64,000 nt of DNA, taken from contig MU839247.1 of the NCBI GenBank assembly GCA_030685235.1, forward strand, positions 23,241 to 87,240, read 5' to 3'. Below, in pieces: positions 1-9,021 of the stretch. Every line of letters begins with the position of its first letter. Position 1 is the stretch's first letter. The notes beneath the pieces were generated by a model. It was not told where the DNA came from, ran no database searches, and saw nothing but the letters and a program-made list of their open reading frames with translations. The translations under genes were made by a program, and so were the position numbers. The DNA comes from Copromyces sp. CBS 386.78 (Eukaryota > Ascomycota > Sordariomycetes > Sordariales > Sordariaceae).

Positions 1-351
1 AACGGTGCAACCGCCTTCACCGCGAAGCCCTTTCTGGAGAAGAAGGTCACATTCCGGGCTCCAAGAAAGGGCGAGTGCATGCAAGGTGAACCCCAGCTTC
101 TTTGCAAGGACTTCTGGTGGCATGGCTATGGCAAGATTGCAGTGGTGCCGTCGGTCAACCTCGAATACTCAGATGAGAAGGGAAAGCAAATCAAGGAAGC
201 GAAGGGTTTCACGAGCAACTTGGTGGGAGGGGAAGGTCACAAGGACGATGCCATTCAGTGGCAGGCAAGCCCGCCCGAAAAGGTCAAGTGCATACCTGAC
301 TACGCCCACCAGTTCTTTGAGGAATGGAACAAGACGCAGCCCGGGGTATGA
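1..351 (+). CDS. GT69 family (CAP59/CMT1-like) mannosyltransferase, 3' end only
   Basis: The frame is open from base 1 to the TGA at 349-351 and gives the last 116 residues; the 5' part lies outside the window. Visible motifs are LLCKDFW, then GYGKIAVVPSVNLEYSD, then PPEKVKCIPDY, ending about ten residues after a Trp-Asn pair. This order matches the C-terminus of the CAP59/CMT1 family (glycosyltransferase family 69), type II Golgi membrane proteins that transfer mannose from GDP-mannose, best known from alpha-1,3-mannosyl transfer in the Cryptococcus capsule pathway. In ascomycetes the acceptor is largely undefined. An ATG at 79 is internal and not a start. No frameshift or RIP-like damage is seen, so the gene looks functional. 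The family call rests on remembered motif similarity. Confidence 0.8.
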   Translation, partial: NGATAFTAKPFLEKKVTFRAPRKGECMQGEPQLLCKDFWWHGYGKIAVVPSVNLEYSDEKGKQIKEAKGFTSNLVGGEGHKDDAIQWQASPPEKVKCIPDYAHQFFEEWNKTQPGV

Positions 352-772
352 GCCAGAAATGTGTCATTCATACCCTTCGTCACGGTAAAGAATGCCCGAA
401 CAACGGCTTACACCGAGAGGGTAAGGGGACTGGAATGCCTATGCCCTTCACTAGCAGCCAGGCAATGTCTCAAAACCAATCCAACCTCTACCCAGGCATG
501 GACTCATTAAACAACGATCGACATCACAGTCAGAATGATGTCTCTGCACGTCCGGTTGGAACGCGAGTCTCGTCACCACCCTTGTTGCTCGAGAAGCGCA
601 TCGGCGATTGCACAACGGAAGATGGGTATAAGAGCTGATCGACAGGCCCCCATCAAGTTCCCTCTCTTGTTTTGAGCTTCGTGGGTCCTGGTTGCACTGG
701 TTGATCCGTATCAGTCCACAAGCTCAACCGTCGTTCAACACCGTCCTCTACGCCCGTCCACATCATCAAACC
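352..772. other. Intergenic region and promoter of the secreted-protein gene
   Basis: No convincing gene is present; an open frame at 324-638 overlaps the mannosyltransferase end and has no protein-like features. The stretch should hold the terminator of the upstream gene and the promoter of the gene at 773. Base composition is normal. Confidence 0.6.
627..634 (+). promoter_or_regulatory. Candidate TATA box of the secreted-protein gene
   Basis: TATAAGAG lies about 140 bases upstream of the ATG at 773, a plausible spacing for a fungal gene with a ~100-base leader. A CT-rich stretch at about 656-672 and a CATCATCAAACC context just before the ATG fit a transcribed leader. Confidence 0.45.
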
Positions 773-1645
773 ATGAAGTACGGCGCAGCTCTCGCCCTCG
801 CGGGTGCTCTCACCTCGGTCCAGGCCCAAAGGCTTGACACCGGCTTCCTCACTGGGCCTGAGCTCACAGCTCTCGCCGGCGGCAACTTCGCGTGGGGTGA
901 CATCGAAATCGGCGACACCAGCATCATGTCCCTCGAGTACGTCCTTGCCGAACTCGACGCCATCACCGGCGACTATCCCTACAACTACTACTACCCCTAC
1001 GCCTACTACCCTCCTCCCTTGACTATCCCGCGTCCCATCACTGGGTACCCCGGCTTGGTCAACAACGTCAACATTCAGATGCCTAGCGCAACCATTCAAT
1101 TCGATGCGCTCACCCGCCTGGCCAATTGCTCTGCACCGGGCGGACGCATCGAGTATCTCAACGACGCCACCGGTCCGACAGTCGAAACCGACATCAGGAC
1201 CCAAGTCACCTTCGTCCTTCCCCTCGAGGTCTACGGAAAGAACTGCCAGTTCATCTTCTTCCTCGGCAACACCAGCACCGTGACCGGTTCGGGCAGATTC
1301 ACCGTGCTGCAGAACGAAACCCCCACTCAACAAAGATGCACGACCACTGGCACTGACCCCGTGACCATCCCGACGGTTGAGCAGGAACCGATCGGCACCT
1401 ACCAAGCCAGGTTCGCCGACCTTGCTGAAGTTGTTACGTCCGCAGGCACGTTTCTAGTCGGAACCAACGCTGCATGCCCGCCTCCCGGAACCGTCCTGAC
1501 GCTGGAGCTTCGCGGATGGGAAGACCAGGTGCCTGTGGCTAGTACCATTGCATGGAACGGCATTTTCTCTGGTCCGGCCATCAAGTACACGACTCCGCCT
1601 CCTGTTGTGAACCCTCCGACCGTCCCCATCCCCAATGATCCCTGA
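773..1645 (+). CDS. Secreted protein of unknown family, 290 residues
   Basis: I do not recognise the family. The ATG at 773 is preferred over the in-frame ATG at 692 because it starts a clear signal peptide (charged Lys2, hydrophobic Ala/Leu core, VQA-Q cleavage near residue 18) and follows an A-rich CATCATCAAACC context. The mature protein has a Tyr/Pro-rich tract at about residues 68-82, four cysteines (119, 158, 189, 235) that could form two disulfides, three possible N-glycosylation sites (Asn118, 166, 181) and a Pro-rich tail (about 275-290). No transmembrane segment or GPI signal is seen. It has no intron and strongly C-ended codons, as in an expressed gene. It lies about 5 kb from the AT-rich compartment, a setting where some fungal effectors occur, but no effector role can be claimed from sequence alone. 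Confidence 0.8.
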   Translation: MKYGAALALAGALTSVQAQRLDTGFLTGPELTALAGGNFAWGDIEIGDTSIMSLEYVLAELDAITGDYPYNYYYPYAYYPPPLTIPRPITGYPGLVNNVNIQMPSATIQFDALTRLANCSAPGGRIEYLNDATGPTVETDIRTQVTFVLPLEVYGKNCQFIFFLGNTSTVTGSGRFTVLQNETPTQQRCTTTGTDPVTIPTVEQEPIGTYQARFADLAEVVTSAGTFLVGTNAACPPPGTVLTLELRGWEDQVPVASTIAWNGIFSGPAIKYTTPPPVVNPPTVPIPNDP

Positions 1646-2282
1646 TCCGACTCCCTGATCCGAGTCTGATCCCGCAGCGGCCACCGGGTGGCGGTGTCAA
1701 CTGTCAACCCATCATTGAGCAGATGTTCTATCCTGTTCTGCGCACAAGGCTTAGGTGTGATTTAGATCCGTCTCGTGTATACGACCGAGGGTGTTCAAGA
1801 CGGTGCTTCTTGTTTAGTTGTTGTTCTGTTGTGGTGGGCCAATGTCGAGGGCGGGCTTTGTTGGTGGTTAGTATCACGTTGGATGGTAATGAAATATGGA
1901 TAACAATACAAGTTGGGCTTTTCCGCTTTTTTGGCTCAATCACGACGAAATCTACCCACACATGCACTTGTCCCTACAAGCACGTACAATGGCCATCTCT
2001 TCCGAGTCTTCCCACCTTGAGCGTGCCTTATTGAGTGCAAAAAGACTGATTAATTGTTTATTTTCGAGGATCTAGCAGTTATTTTCCGTGTTTAACTCAA
2101 TAGGCTCTGCTATGGTCAGACTGGAAGCGCTCAAGTGAAGGTGAATGGAAGGAATGAGCCCCGCGAACCTTCAAGTTCCAACGGTACAACACACGGGAAA
2201 TGCACTTACATCTGCATGACCTACTGGGAGTCTGGATGTCTGGGACTACTTAAGCACCAAACTGCAGACCTTCTTCCACCAC

Positions 2283-2418
2283 GGTCCAGTAGCCTACGTG
2301 GTAGTGCGTTGGATCCAGAAAATGCGTGTTATTTTCATAGGCACTGCTCTCTGAATGGCACGTGTAGAGTCGCAAATCCTGAGTTCAACTCCGTGCTTGG
2401 GCAGGCCGAGCTTTTTTT
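2283..2418 (+). ncRNA. Possible tRNA-derived or other Pol III unit (weak)
   Basis: An A-box-like TAGCCTACGTGG (2290-2301) is followed by a B-box-like GAGTTCAACTC (2381-2391) and a run of seven T (2412-2418), the order and spacing of a Pol III gene with a tRNA intron or of a tRNA relic. The T-stem and acceptor pairs do not close: only some positions of 2283-2289 pair with 2396-2402. It is therefore not a confident tRNA; a decayed tRNA (glutamine-like by its GAGTTCAACTC arm) is the most I can suggest. Confidence 0.25.
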
Positions 2419-2466
2419 CCCTTTCTTTTTTTTTTCTTTTTTTTTTCTTTCTTTTTCCTTTTCGGT
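2411..2466 (+). repeat. Polypyrimidine (T/C) tract
   Basis: About 55 bases of almost pure T with scattered C. On the minus strand it produces spurious Lys/Glu-rich open frames, which should not be annotated as proteins. Confidence 0.85.
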
Positions 2467-2753
2467 ACTCTTCATTATTCTTCTCTTTTCCACCTTGGTT
2501 GGGTACGTATGTACCCATCTTTCGTTCACTTCGGTATCTGACGTGATTGAGACAGTTGAGCAGAAGTGGAAAAGGAATGTCATATTAACGCTATCTGGTT
2601 CAATTCCGCTTGTTCTTGACCTCCCCAACTTTACAACCCAATCATGTTCAATCCAATACTGTAGCCGTCCGTAAGTGCGCTATGGTAATCTTCCGTATTC
2701 CTTTCCAAACCGAATTCCTAGTGAAGCTTGATTGCCACGTTATTAACGGCCCT

Positions 2754-4757
2754 CTACTCGTCAGGACTGGAGTCGTCTTCCTCGTCAGGACTGGAGTGGT
2801 CTTCCTCCCCTTGGTGCAAATCTTGGTAGGGAGGAGGCGCTTCGACTCCCAACATATTGAGCCACTCGGCTCTTGCCATAGTAGATTCCAAATCTCCGCC
2901 CAGCTCCTCCTGCTCATCTATAAGCAGTTCTATAAACCTGATTGCGTAAAAAGGATCAACACGCCCCCCATCCCTAATACTTTCCTGTCTCTCCCTATTC
3001 GCCTCGTTGCGAATCTTGAACCACTCAGCCTTCACATTCCTGAGATTCACACCAGCAGCCACCATCTTAAAAGCCAACTGCGGATTTGACACAACCACCT
3101 CCCTCAGCTTCGCAGACAAGTACTTCTCGTCCATTTTATCCAGCAGCGACTGTGGCGGTTTCTCGAAGGGCCGTATCAAATTGAACAATAAGTGGCCGAC
3201 GAACTTGTAGGGGCAGTATTCGTACGGCACCTTGTCCCCGCCGTATCTCCAGCCTTTTTCCTCATCTTCGGAGCGGCTAATGGCCAGGTCAAAAGCCGTC
3301 AGCCCATCCGAGTTCTTGGTGTGAAGGTGCGCGCCCCGCTTGATGAGCTCGACACATTTCTTGATGGTTGCCCACTGATACAACCGTTGAGGTGTGTCTA
3401 TGATGGGTTTGGAGCCGGCTTTCCATAACCCTCCCTCTTTTCCGAAGTGAGCCACCTGCTCGGACGCCATGTCATAGTCCGGATGCGCCATCAACTTGCT
3501 CTGGTGCGCGTAAGGAGGTTGGGATCTGAGCGCCTCATGCAACGCCGTCGTCCATTTTTGCCTCGACCCCGAACGGGAAGACGGCCCTGCGGATAGATCG
3601 ATGAACAGGGAGAGTAGAGAAGAGGGATTGCACCCGTCCTGTGCCGCTATTGTCAGCGGATGCCAAACTTCCACCTTGTGTGGGTCGATATTATCTTGGT
3701 AGTAACACCCGCAATCGACAAAAGTAACACCGGGTGGTGAAAGCCGGAGTATGGTCTTTATCAAATCTTGACGTTGCGATTCCCAGTTGGCTCTGGCTAT
3801 CGGTCCCATGGGCCAAGGCGACTTGGGGAAGAACGTCTCGTACGAGTGAGCGAGTACCTGCAAAGGGTAGCTCATGGTGTCGGTGTGCGGGAACAAGAAG
3901 CGGAAGTCGTGTTGTGCTCCATGTAGCATGAAGAGATACTTGGCAGACGAAAAACAGCCGAACGAGAGGGCGAGCGTGAACGGAGTTTGGGAGTATTTGT
4001 CGCGGCTTTCGAGGTCCGCGCCCTGAGCTAGTAGACATCTGATACAGGAGAGATCTTCGTCATCGGGGAAGGAATAGTAGCGGAGGACGGCATAGTGCAG
4101 TGGTGTCCGGCCTTTGCGGTCGCGGGCGTTGATGTCTACTTCTGCTTTCCGGGGAAAATCCGGTGAGAAGACGTAAGAAAGAATATCGTACCGCCCCTTC
4201 AACGCTGCGGTGTGTAAAATCGTAATATTTTCTTGACGGGGTTGATCGGCTGATCCGGTAAGAGACGCTCCTTCCCGTATCAAATCCTTCACAATCAGTA
4301 GCGAATCTTTGCGGTTTGGCGGTATGTTGATGGGAGGCTTGTTGTAGTCTTCCTCTCCTCCCTGGCAAATTGCCAAGTGCAAAGCGGTCCAGTGCGCTGG
4401 ATCTTGCCACACGTCGGGATCAACCATGGCCCGAAAGTCGACAGGATCGTAGGAGCATTTGCAGAGGTTGGAGACAGGGTCGTCGATGTGGGCGCGAACT
4501 CGAGGAATAGCGAGTAAGTAGAAGACGAGGCCGTGATGGGAGAACATGGAGGCTACGCCAAGAGGGTGGCAGTGGACATCGTCGGTGGAACAGCGTGGGT
4601 TATCTGCCGAGAAGTAAGGCGAGATGGACCAGGTGGTGGGCTGGATTATATACTTGGATGACTTGAGGAGCCTACGCATGGTGGTGAGGTCTCCGTTTAG
4701 GAGGGCGACGGCTAGGACTTGGTATTCGTCATTTTCAGGCTGTTCGTCGTGGTTCAT
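2754..4757 (-). CDS. Ankyrin-repeat protein, 667 residues
   Basis: The single uninterrupted exon has ankyrin helices recognisable by TPLH-type motifs: TALHLAI (about residues 124-130), TILHTAAL (179-186), RTPLHYAV (217-224) and a further GADL...TPFTLAL unit (about 246-264), with weaker repeats in the C-terminal half (TALHEAL; DGLTAFDLA). Such proteins bind other proteins; no catalytic domain is seen. The frame continues to an upstream ATG at 4895, but those 46 extra residues look like translated leader, so the start at 4757 (MNHDEQPENDEYQ, just before the first helical repeat) is chosen. The acidic C-terminus ends in a duplicated SSPDE motif encoded by a tandem 24-bp repeat. It is convergent with the secreted-protein gene. 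Composition is normal and no RIP damage is seen. Confidence 0.8.
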   Translation of the reverse strand: MNHDEQPENDEYQVLAVALLNGDLTTMRRLLKSSKYIIQPTTWSISPYFSADNPRCSTDDVHCHPLGVASMFSHHGLVFYLLAIPRVRAHIDDPVSNLCKCSYDPVDFRAMVDPDVWQDPAHWTALHLAICQGGEEDYNKPPINIPPNRKDSLLIVKDLIREGASLTGSADQPRQENITILHTAALKGRYDILSYVFSPDFPRKAEVDINARDRKGRTPLHYAVLRYYSFPDDEDLSCIRCLLAQGADLESRDKYSQTPFTLALSFGCFSSAKYLFMLHGAQHDFRFLFPHTDTMSYPLQVLAHSYETFFPKSPWPMGPIARANWESQRQDLIKTILRLSPPGVTFVDCGCYYQDNIDPHKVEVWHPLTIAAQDGCNPSSLLSLFIDLSAGPSSRSGSRQKWTTALHEALRSQPPYAHQSKLMAHPDYDMASEQVAHFGKEGGLWKAGSKPIIDTPQRLYQWATIKKCVELIKRGAHLHTKNSDGLTAFDLAISRSEDEEKGWRYGGDKVPYEYCPYKFVGHLLFNLIRPFEKPPQSLLDKMDEKYLSAKLREVVVSNPQLAFKMVAAGVNLRNVKAEWFKIRNEANRERQESIRDGGRVDPFYAIRFIELLIDEQEELGGDLESTMARAEWLNMLGVEAPPPYQDLHQGEEDHSSPDEEDDSSPDE
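2758..2805 (-). repeat. Two tandem copies of a 24-bp unit in the ankyrin gene 3' end
   Basis: Two adjacent 24-base copies, each containing TCAGGACTGGAGT, differ by one base and encode the repeated acidic Asp/Ser-Ser-Pro-Asp-Glu tail. This is an in-frame expansion typical of replication slippage. Confidence 0.85.
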
Positions 4758-5786
4758 GATGGATAGTTGATATGGTTGAGATTTGAGGTAAGTCTGAGAG
4801 AGAGATTGACAAGAAGACAACCTGGCAGGAGGCCTTGGTTGTGCTTTGATGATGCTGTTGAATGTATGCAAAATGGCGTGAAAACAATTGTTCAAGACGA
4901 ATTGGTGTGATTTGGTGAAGGGGGAAAGGTCAGCGCTCCTGGCCGGGGGTGCCGGATTTTATGTATATGAGTTCCTTTATCCCCAACCAGGCTTCCAGTT
5001 AGTCATGAACTCCGTTGATGGAGATGTCCGATCTTCCTTCCTTTTGTGCTGGCTTGCTTCCATATGTTGCTGGGTTCCTTTTCGTCGCCACTGCTTCTAT
5101 TCTTACACCCAAGGCAAGCCCCTTCCATTGGTTTGATGGCTACTGTCAATTCCGGGCATTTTGGGGAAAGTGGCCTCCAGGACCGGAGTCTTTCGGTCCC
5201 GACATGAGGATTGAGGCTGATGCAGAAGAGGGATGTATTGTGACGATGAGTTTGTTGTTGTTGAGAAGAGTCTCCGCGCTATTGCGGCCAGAATCACTAG
5301 CCACGCAACACTGAGAGAGGTTCTGCCTGTGTGCAAGGTGCAGTCAAGGCCAAGGCCAAAGTCAAACATCTAGCAACAGGTTCCACACATAATGAAACTG
5401 CCCCATGTGGACCATCATCACAGGATCTGGTCTGGTGTTACAGTAGGAGAGTAACAGGTCAATCAAGACTACAGTTACCCAAGCAACCGCAGTCATGACC
5501 CAGACATAAGGAAGCTTGTGGGCTGTGGCACGTCAGGGAGTTGATGGGTCTTAGGTGTTAGGTCAACGTGATGTTCATAAGGTGAATAACATACCCCTAG
5601 ATTTACCCTCTCGACGCATGCTCTTCGTCAACCTTCCTAACGATGCCATTTTCTCAGCCGCATCAACCCTTGTGTCATCGCAGTTTCCCTCCTCTCTTCC
5701 AGGTCTCTTTCCATCATCTTGTCAGCCTAACACCGTCATTTCCCACCGATCACCCCTTGAGAAACCCCGGCTCTTCGTTCTCCAAC
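4758..5786. other. Intergenic region upstream of the ankyrin gene
   Basis: This should contain the leader and promoter of the ankyrin gene and the 3' region of the small gene at 5787-6038. Open frames on both strands lack domains or homology I recognise and overlap one another. Nothing else is supported. Confidence 0.5.
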
Positions 5787-6038
5787 CTAAGAGAACCATC
5801 CCGAATGAGAATAAGGGTTCGAGTTCCCCGACGTGTCCGTGGGTGTGTTGTAAGAAGTTGAGCCACTACTCGTGGTGCTCGTTCCCGAGCTTCCTGTCCC
5901 CATGGACGACGTGCCTGAGGATGAGGTGCTAGCGCTGCTGGATGTTGTCGAGCTACTAGCGCTTGTATAGCTGGAGGAGCTGGTAGAAGACGTTGAGGAC
6001 CCTCCGATATAACTGGTGTTGGTGGTTGTGGAAGACAT
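5787..6038 (-). CDS. Possible small Ser/Thr-rich protein, 83 residues
   Basis: The frame starts MSSTTTNTSYIGG, is dominated by Ser, Thr and Gly, and ends SNPYSHSGWFS. No signal peptide or domain is visible. The frame is open further upstream (to 6281), but the ATG at 6038 is chosen because a TATA-like sequence lies about 175 bases upstream on the same strand. Low-complexity Ser/Thr tracts can arise by chance from CT/AG-rich repeats, and the gene could have a further exon downstream, so this is tentative. Confidence 0.35.
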   Translation of the reverse strand: MSSTTTNTSYIGGSSTSSTSSSSYTSASSSTTSSSASTSSSGTSSMGTGSSGTSTTSSGSTSYNTPTDTSGNSNPYSHSGWFS

Positions 6039-6209
6039 TGTCTTGGTTTCTGATGGAGACTGGAGACGCTGGAAAGCTGGAAATTGACCGGGAGTTGTTA
6101 AGAAATATGTTGCGTGAAGGCTGGGAATTTCGACTGTGTTGTTGGTCTCCGAAGTGGAAGATGTCGGTGTTCTGCTCCAGGGTTTTGTACTAAAAGGGTG
6201 GCCAAGGGG

Positions 6210-6217
6210 CATATATA
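6210..6217 (-). promoter_or_regulatory. Candidate TATA box for the small Ser/Thr-rich frame
   Basis: The plus strand reads CATATATACC here, which gives TATATATG on the minus strand, about 175 bases upstream of the ATG at 6038. It is the only TATA-like element nearby. Confidence 0.35.
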
Positions 6218-6299
6218 CCACATCGGGACTCCATGACAGCTTGTGGTAGAACACTGGAAGTGACTGGAGGCCATTGACCACAGGCGATTAACACGATGT

Positions 6300-6700
6300 C
6301 ATGATTTTGGGTTCCAAACGAGCATGTTCTTGCGGTTGTTGAACGAACAGATCATGATTCGTTGTATACTTGGACTTGGGAATTCCGAAGAGCAGTGGAC
6401 ATGGAATTCGTTTGTCATGGTGTTGTTGGTTGGTCGTCACCTACTGCTCGGTCAGAAATGGAGACGCAGAGACATCCAGGGTGCATTTGTCGTGTATACC
6501 GTATAGACTCGGGGTATCCGGTTTTAGGTTCCAAGGAAATCAGGCATAATCTGTAAGCACACTGCACGAATATGTGCTTTTTATGCCCGCAAAAAATAGT
6601 GGGGGAGATAGCTGGAGAGCCCGGAGCACTGTAAATTCGATTCTTCTAGTGCCCTATCTTTGCCCCTGTCTTTTCCCCTGTCCTTTCTTTCCCCCCTATA
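6300..6700. other. Non-coding edge of the gene-rich compartment
   Basis: Short open frames only; none is convincing. CA and TG dinucleotides are still common up to roughly 6660-6700, ending in a C/T-rich run. Beyond that they almost vanish, so this is the last unmutated sequence before the RIP compartment. Confidence 0.6.
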
Positions 6701-7040
6701 ACTATCCCCTACAACGAAACCCTAACAATCTAACTATAGTAATTACTAGACAGAAATTAATCCTAGGCGAAATCGATCTTATTTATAAATAAACGAACCT
6801 TTAGTATTAAAATTATTACTAACTATCCTAAACGTAATAAACGACTACCTAGACTCCTAGCAATTCGTTAAGTATACCGATTACGTTATCGTCCCGCGAA
6901 TACCCTTATTTCCTAATATACTAGAAAGCTTTACTTTTATAAATATAGTTAAGCGTACCTACTTTGCCTAGGTTCGTAATAGAAGCCGTAAAAAGATCGA
7001 GTTCGAAATTAGATTTAAGGGTATTAGTAATATTTATTAT
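6700..7040. repeat. RIP'd sequence of unknown origin, left of the first inverted-repeat element
   Basis: AT-rich degraded DNA continuing at 7490-7792 after the element at 7041-7489. The plus strand has a faint protein-like frame, but I cannot assign a family. Confidence 0.4.
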
Positions 7041-7489
7041 GAGAAACTCTATCTGCACGGGGTAAAAACTCTATCTGCACGGGGATCCACTTTGGGTTTT
7101 TTAAGTATAACTTTGTCAAACTTTGGTGTATGAAATCAAAAGTAGTACCAAATTACTCGTTGATTTTCGACGGATTTTTACAAGTATATACCAACTTTGT
7201 AGCCCCCTTATAGCCTTAGGCGTTATCGAAATCCTACTTTTTTGGAATTTTGGACTTTTAATATTTCTAAATATTCATTTATAATCGCTTCTTTTCCTAA
7301 GGTTTTCTTAAGCTACAAGGCATATACGCTATTCTTGAGGGTACTGCCAGGTAGAGAAAAAAATAAGGAAAAATTTGATATACTTTTTGCCTTGTTTTTA
7401 TACTTTCTAGTACTCTAAAAAGGACATTCAAAGTCACTTTTTCTTCCCCGTGCAGATAGAGTTTTTACCCCGTGCAGATAGAGTTTCTC
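7041..7489. mobile_element. Non-autonomous inverted-repeat element 1 (449 bp)
   Basis: The termini are perfect 45-bp inverted repeats starting GAGAAACTCTATCTGCACGG. Each consists of two tandem copies of a 22-base motif (AAACTCTATCTGCACGGGG). The flanking 8-mers are TTTATTAT and TTTAGTAT, a target-site duplication with one mismatch. The interior has no open frame and keeps TG/CA dinucleotides, so it was not RIP'd. It shares terminal design with the elements at 9022, 11157, 48665, 49867, 51911 and 62440. Confidence 0.85.
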
Positions 7490-7792
7490 TTTAGTATTAT
7501 ATAATTAAATTAGGTAAATATTAGTGTAATTAGGATAACCGTTTTAAAATAGTACGTTAGTAGTAGGAAGTTAAGGGTATTGCTTATATATACGTTAATA
7601 TTATTAAATAGGACGAGGGCGAATCTATTAATTTTAACAACGGCGAAGTTAATAATAATAAGGAAATATAATTATATATATTATTATTTATTATTTAAAT
7701 TATTAGTAATATTACTAGTTGCTAATATTATTCGTTATATTACTTTAACCGCTAAATAAAGTTGTCTTTATTCCTTAATATTAATAAGTTGC

Positions 7793-8025
7793 TATCACGG
7801 GTAGAGGGCGAGAGGTTGGGTATAAAGGTAAGATATACGTAATTGTACGAGGAGAGGAAAGGAAGAGAAGTGTAGAAGTGCGCTCGGGAGATGAGCTTTT
7901 ATAGGACTCGAACCATAAACCAGTGGGTCTATGGCGGGAGGCCGCAGCCAATCAACCGCAATAGTAACAATAGTTTTAGAGAACTACTATTACTAGTATA
8001 TATAATATAGGCTAACCCTATAATA
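7793..8025 (-). repeat. 3' LTR of a second, minus-oriented Gypsy-A copy (233 bp)
   Basis: Reverse orientation of the Gypsy-A LTR: starts TATCACGGG and ends GGCTAACCCTATAATA. Its middle matches the 231-bp LTRs at 25453 and 39669, including the block with TTCCTCGTACAATTACG (here reversed). The LTR keeps far more CA/TG than the body beside it. A purine-rich tract on the minus strand (8026-8037) sits where the polypurine primer should be. Confidence 0.85.
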
Positions 8026-9021
8026 TTACCCTTACTTAAAACAAGCTATATAATTAATTAAAGTTATATAAAATAATAAATAATTTTATTAAACGTTTAA
8101 TCCAACCGTGAAAAACTTTTATAGCTGCTAATTATAACGACCTCTTTTTCCCTTCGTACTTCGCTAACGGAACTTCCGCTTCTATAGCCAACTCCTCTAT
8201 TTCTTTTAGTATCCTCCTTCTTTACTTCCGCTCCGCCATTAACTAATTTAAGGGTATTAGAACTTCCGGGTATACCTCGTAAAATTATTATATCATATCA
8301 GAGGATATAGTTACTTTAGTACGCGGTTACTATAAAGGCTAATAAAGTAGCGCTTAAACGACGAAATATTCTTAACAATTATTAGCTATTTTGCGGTAGC
8401 TGTCGATTTTAACGAAATTCTATTCTACTGAATCTTCCTCGTTATTAGTCCTCCTTATATTACGATTTTAATTTATATAAACGTCCTTTTATACTTCTAA
8501 CTATCCTAGAATACCTACTTTAATCTATAATTTAATCTTATTAATATAAAAGGTAGGGCTATACTTTATATTAATTAGTAATTTAAATATAACCTTATAA
8601 TTATCTATTTTAACGATTTCGAACGGGCTTTTATAAAGGGGAGTAAACTTTATATACAGTTGGCCGGTATCGAAGTTTTTCGTATTAAATAGGACTTTAT
8701 TTCCCGTTTTATACTTTAGGGTATCCGTCCTTCGAATATTAGCATTAGCTTTATACCGTTATTAAATTTATTTTATTTAATCCGTAACGTATTTTAATAC
8801 TCTTTTAAAACGATTAGCGATTTCGTTAACTTTGAAATACTTTACTTATTATTAAATTAATAAATTTAGCAGGTATAGTTTTACTAGTTTAACGCCTATA
8901 TAGGGGTGGAAATTGTAGTTAATAAAGAAAGGGGATATTTCCATTATTTTTGAAATTAAATTATTGCTAGCGAATTCTACGATTAGTAATTAATTTACTT
9001 AATTATTTTATATTTAATTAA

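Larger units (their letters stand above)
1646..2753. other. Intergenic region between convergent genes
   Basis: This is the shared 3' region of the secreted-protein gene (+) and the ankyrin gene (-). Open frames here are short and low-complexity. It contains a Pol III-like box arrangement and a long pyrimidine tract, described separately. Nothing else gene-like is seen. Confidence 0.55.

Noticed and set aside
653..1405. 250-residue minus-strand open frame opposite the secreted-protein gene
   Set aside because: Antisense shadow of a GC-biased gene with a clear signal peptide on the plus strand.
2283..2402. Confident tRNA gene
   Set aside because: T-arm and acceptor pairing fail; kept only as a weak Pol III-like feature.
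2294..2628. Lys/Glu-rich minus-strand frames
   Set aside because: Produced by the T/C tract at 2411-2466.
4758..4895. Upstream ATG extending the ankyrin protein by 46 residues
   Set aside because: The extra segment lacks ankyrin or targeting features and looks like translated leader; it cannot be excluded without transcripts.
5555..5932. 125-residue plus-strand open frame
   Set aside because: No domain, overlaps the Ser/Thr-rich frame on the other strand, composition unlike coding sequence.
6715..6725. AACCCTAAC resembling a telomere repeat
   Set aside because: A single unit, not an array; chance occurrence.
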